From assembly GCA_002438605.1 (NCBI GenBank), contig DJPR01000013.1:1-16393 (forward strand): a stretch of DNA of 16,393 bases. Direction: 5' to 3'. Shown here one piece after another: positions 15,704-16,393 of the stretch. This stretch comes from Ruminococcus sp. UBA6407. Its GTDB lineage: Bacteria > Bacillota > Clostridia > Oscillospirales > Ruminococcaceae. Position 1 is the first letter of the stretch; each line of letters opens with the position of its first letter. Position numbers and translations under genes: made by a program. Below the pieces are notes generated by a model. That model was not told where the DNA came from. It ran no database searches and saw only the letters and a program-made list of their open reading frames with translations.

Positions 15704-15763
15704 GCTGATAAGGGAGCGTCAAGGCAATATCATATATATTCCATAAATACCAAAATTATTGCA

Positions 15764-15792
15764 TTGATTTTTAATATAAGCTATGATATAAT
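15764..15792 (+). promoter_or_regulatory. Promoter of the 18-aa peptide gene
   Basis: TTGATT (15764-15769), a 17-bp spacer and a perfect TATAAT (15787-15792). The predicted start near 15799 leaves a leader of about 37 nt carrying AAAAGGAGG. Confidence 0.75.
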
Positions 15793-15835
15793 AAAATCAT
15801 CCCAAGAGGGAAATACGAAAAGGAGGAAATATAGC

Positions 15836-15892
15836 ATGTGTAACAACATTTTCGCAAAGCTTTGTGAACTTTTCAAGTCATTCTGTGGCTAA
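15836..15892 (+). CDS. Putative 18-aa cysteine-containing peptide
   Basis: Short ORF MCNNIFAKLCELFKSFCG. AGGAGG (15821-15826) sits 9 nt before the ATG, a near-ideal ribosome site. A near-consensus promoter lies upstream and a terminator 18 bp after the stop, so the whole transcription unit spans about 150 bp with this as its only plausible ORF. Hydrophobic residues at 5, 6, 9, 10, 12, 13, 16 and 17 against polar ones at 3, 4, 8, 11, 14 and 15 would make an amphipathic helix. Cysteines fall at 2, 10 and 17, and the net charge is about +1. There is no signal peptide. I do not recognise a family. A small membrane-active peptide, a toxin, a metal- or redox-responsive peptide, or an ORF carried on a small RNA are all possible. 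Confidence 0.6.
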   Translation: MCNNIFAKLCELFKSFCG

Positions 15893-15910
15893 ATTTAATA
15901 TGACATATAC

Positions 15911-15951
15911 AAACTGCCGTACTGTTTAAAGTGCGGCAGTTTTAATTTTTT
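15911..15951 (+). terminator. Terminator of the peptide gene
   Basis: AAACTGCCGTAC (15911-15922) pairs, with one G-U, with GTGCGGCAGTTT (15931-15942), followed by TAATTTTTT. It lies 18 bp after the stop codon of the 18-aa ORF. Confidence 0.88.
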
Positions 15952-16000
15952 ATAGAATTTTTTAATAAGCTGTTGGGACAGTATCTTAACAAAACTGGGT

Positions 16001-16170
16001 TTCCAAAGGGTTTGCTAACCCTTTGGCAGAGTCCAGAGGCAGAGCCTCTGGTGGGGTGCGGGGCAAAGCCCTGCATAAAGCCTTCAAGCGTTTCGCACAA
16101 GGTGAATTTAGAAACAGTTTCAACTGTTTCTAAAGAGGGGCATGCCTTACAAGTGAAGGCTGCCCCTTTT
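16001..16170. repeat. Structured non-coding repeat with five consecutive hairpins
   Basis: Five inverted repeats follow one another. CCAAAGGGTT/AACCCTTTGG (16003-16012/16017-16026) has a 4-nt loop, and CCAGAGGC/GCCTCTGG (16033-16040/16044-16051) a 3-nt loop. GCGGGGC/GCCCTGC (16058-16064/16068-16074) also has a 3-nt loop. TAGAAACAGTT/AACTGTTTCTA spans 16109-16119/16122-16132. The last is AGGGGCA...TGCCCCT (16136-16142/16161-16167) with an inner GCCTT/AAGGC stem and a TTTT end. The composition is richer in G and C than the flanks. I recall similar CTTTGGCAGAG...CCTCTGG stretches as common intergenic repeats in gut Clostridia, from memory only. The open frames across it on both strands look spurious. 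Confidence 0.65.
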
Positions 16171-16262
16171 ACATTTAGATGTATTGCATTTGGCAATTTT
16201 GTTTTCTAACAAACACCATCGCAAATTTCTTTACATTAGTATACATTGTATTTGGAAATTTA
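16170..16262. repeat. Imperfect direct repeat of about 31 bp
   Basis: TACATTTAGATGTATTGCAT (16170-16189) and the following TTGGCAATTTT resemble TACATTAGTATACATTGTAT (16232-16251) and the following TTGGAAATTTA. The spacer is about 31 bp. No gene is seen. Confidence 0.45.
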
Positions 16263-16267
16263 TCATA

Positions 16268-16315
16268 AAAAGGATAAGGAAAAAGAATAAGGAAAAAAGA
16301 TAAAGGAAAAAGTAA
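16268..16315. repeat. Polypurine tract with degenerate GGAAAAA repeats
   Basis: Nearly all A and G with scattered T; GGATAA, GGAAAAA, GGAAAAAA and GGAAAAA recur every 9 to 14 bp. It looks like a slipped low-complexity tract directly in front of the terminator hairpins. Confidence 0.55.
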
Positions 16316-16344
16316 GGGAACGCTCTCTCTTGCAGAGCGTTCCC
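16316..16344. terminator. Strong hairpin, terminator-like
   Basis: A perfect 11-bp stem, GGGAACGCTCT (16316-16326) with AGAGCGTTCCC (16334-16344). Only TCTT follows, so on its own it is a poor terminator; on the minus strand it is followed by TTACTTTTTCC. Confidence 0.5.
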
Positions 16345-16346
16345 TC

Positions 16347-16377
16347 TTAAAAAACAGTCCACAGGACTGTTTTTTAA
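16347..16377. terminator. Bidirectional rho-independent terminator at the right edge
   Basis: A 14-bp stem, TTAAAAAACAGTCC (16347-16360) with GGACTGTTTTTTAA (16364-16377), closes on an ACA loop. The A and T runs within the stem provide T tracts both ways. It probably serves a gene to the right of the window on the minus strand. Confidence 0.75.
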
Positions 16378-16393
16378 TTCACCCTTTGCAGAG

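Noticed and set aside
15973..16209. 78-aa plus-strand open frame across the hairpin repeat
   Set aside because: It has no ribosome site, spans several perfect inverted repeats, and its composition is dictated by the repeat. The minus-strand frame at 15942-16196 is open for the same reason.

Overview
The window looks like a chromosomal segment from a low-GC anaerobic Firmicute, most likely a gut Clostridia/Oscillospiraceae relative such as Ruminococcus. Grounds for this are strong GGAGG ribosome sites, Bacillus/Clostridium-type promoters, an AT-rich base composition, short lipoprotein signal peptides, an HgdC-type oxygen-sensitive activase and a CotJC-like Mn catalase. The taxon is an inference; no rRNA is present.

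Layout. (1) Positions 1-1194 hold the C-terminal part of a large serine recombinase, cut by the left window edge, and then a repeat-rich spacer. This may be the edge of an integrated element. (2) tRNA-Ser(GGA) lies on the minus strand with its own promoter and terminator. (3) A lone putative lipoprotein with a Ser/Asp/Glu/Lys-rich linker has its own promoter and terminator. (4) Positions 2965-9229 are a complete phosphate-starvation operon, pstS-pstC-pstA-pstB-phoU-phoB-phoR, with several 4-nt start/stop overlaps. Direct repeats resembling PhoP boxes lie in front of it. The Pst transporter takes up phosphate, PhoU couples the transporter to signalling, and PhoB/PhoR control expression. (5) A Mn catalase (CotJC-like) gene follows, ending at a bidirectional terminator that it shares with the convergent operon.

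(6) Positions 15126-10084 (minus) are a tight three-gene operon. It encodes a 979-aa tandem BadF/HgdC-type activase with further HgdB-like domains, a 411-aa partner of the same family, and phosphatidylserine decarboxylase (psd) overlapping by ATGA. The first two genes match the architecture reported for anaerobic plasmalogen synthase (PlsA/PlsR, benzoyl-CoA reductase/hydroxyacyl-CoA dehydratase-like). Coupling to psd makes phosphatidylethanolamine-derived plasmalogen synthesis the most attractive reading of this operon.

(7) Divergently, a tRNA-Gly(UCC)/tRNA-Arg(UCU)/tRNA-His(GUG) operon ends in a strong terminator. (8) Next comes a self-contained micro-gene: near-consensus promoter, strong ribosome site, an 18-codon ORF encoding a three-cysteine amphipathic peptide, and a terminator. 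(9) The last 450 bp hold a structured non-coding repeat made of consecutive hairpins, with a related single hairpin downstream of phoR, followed by a polypurine tract and two strong terminator-like hairpins.

Most of the window is ordinary core genome. The items most worth following up are the psd-coupled reductive operon, the 18-aa peptide gene and the hairpin repeat family.
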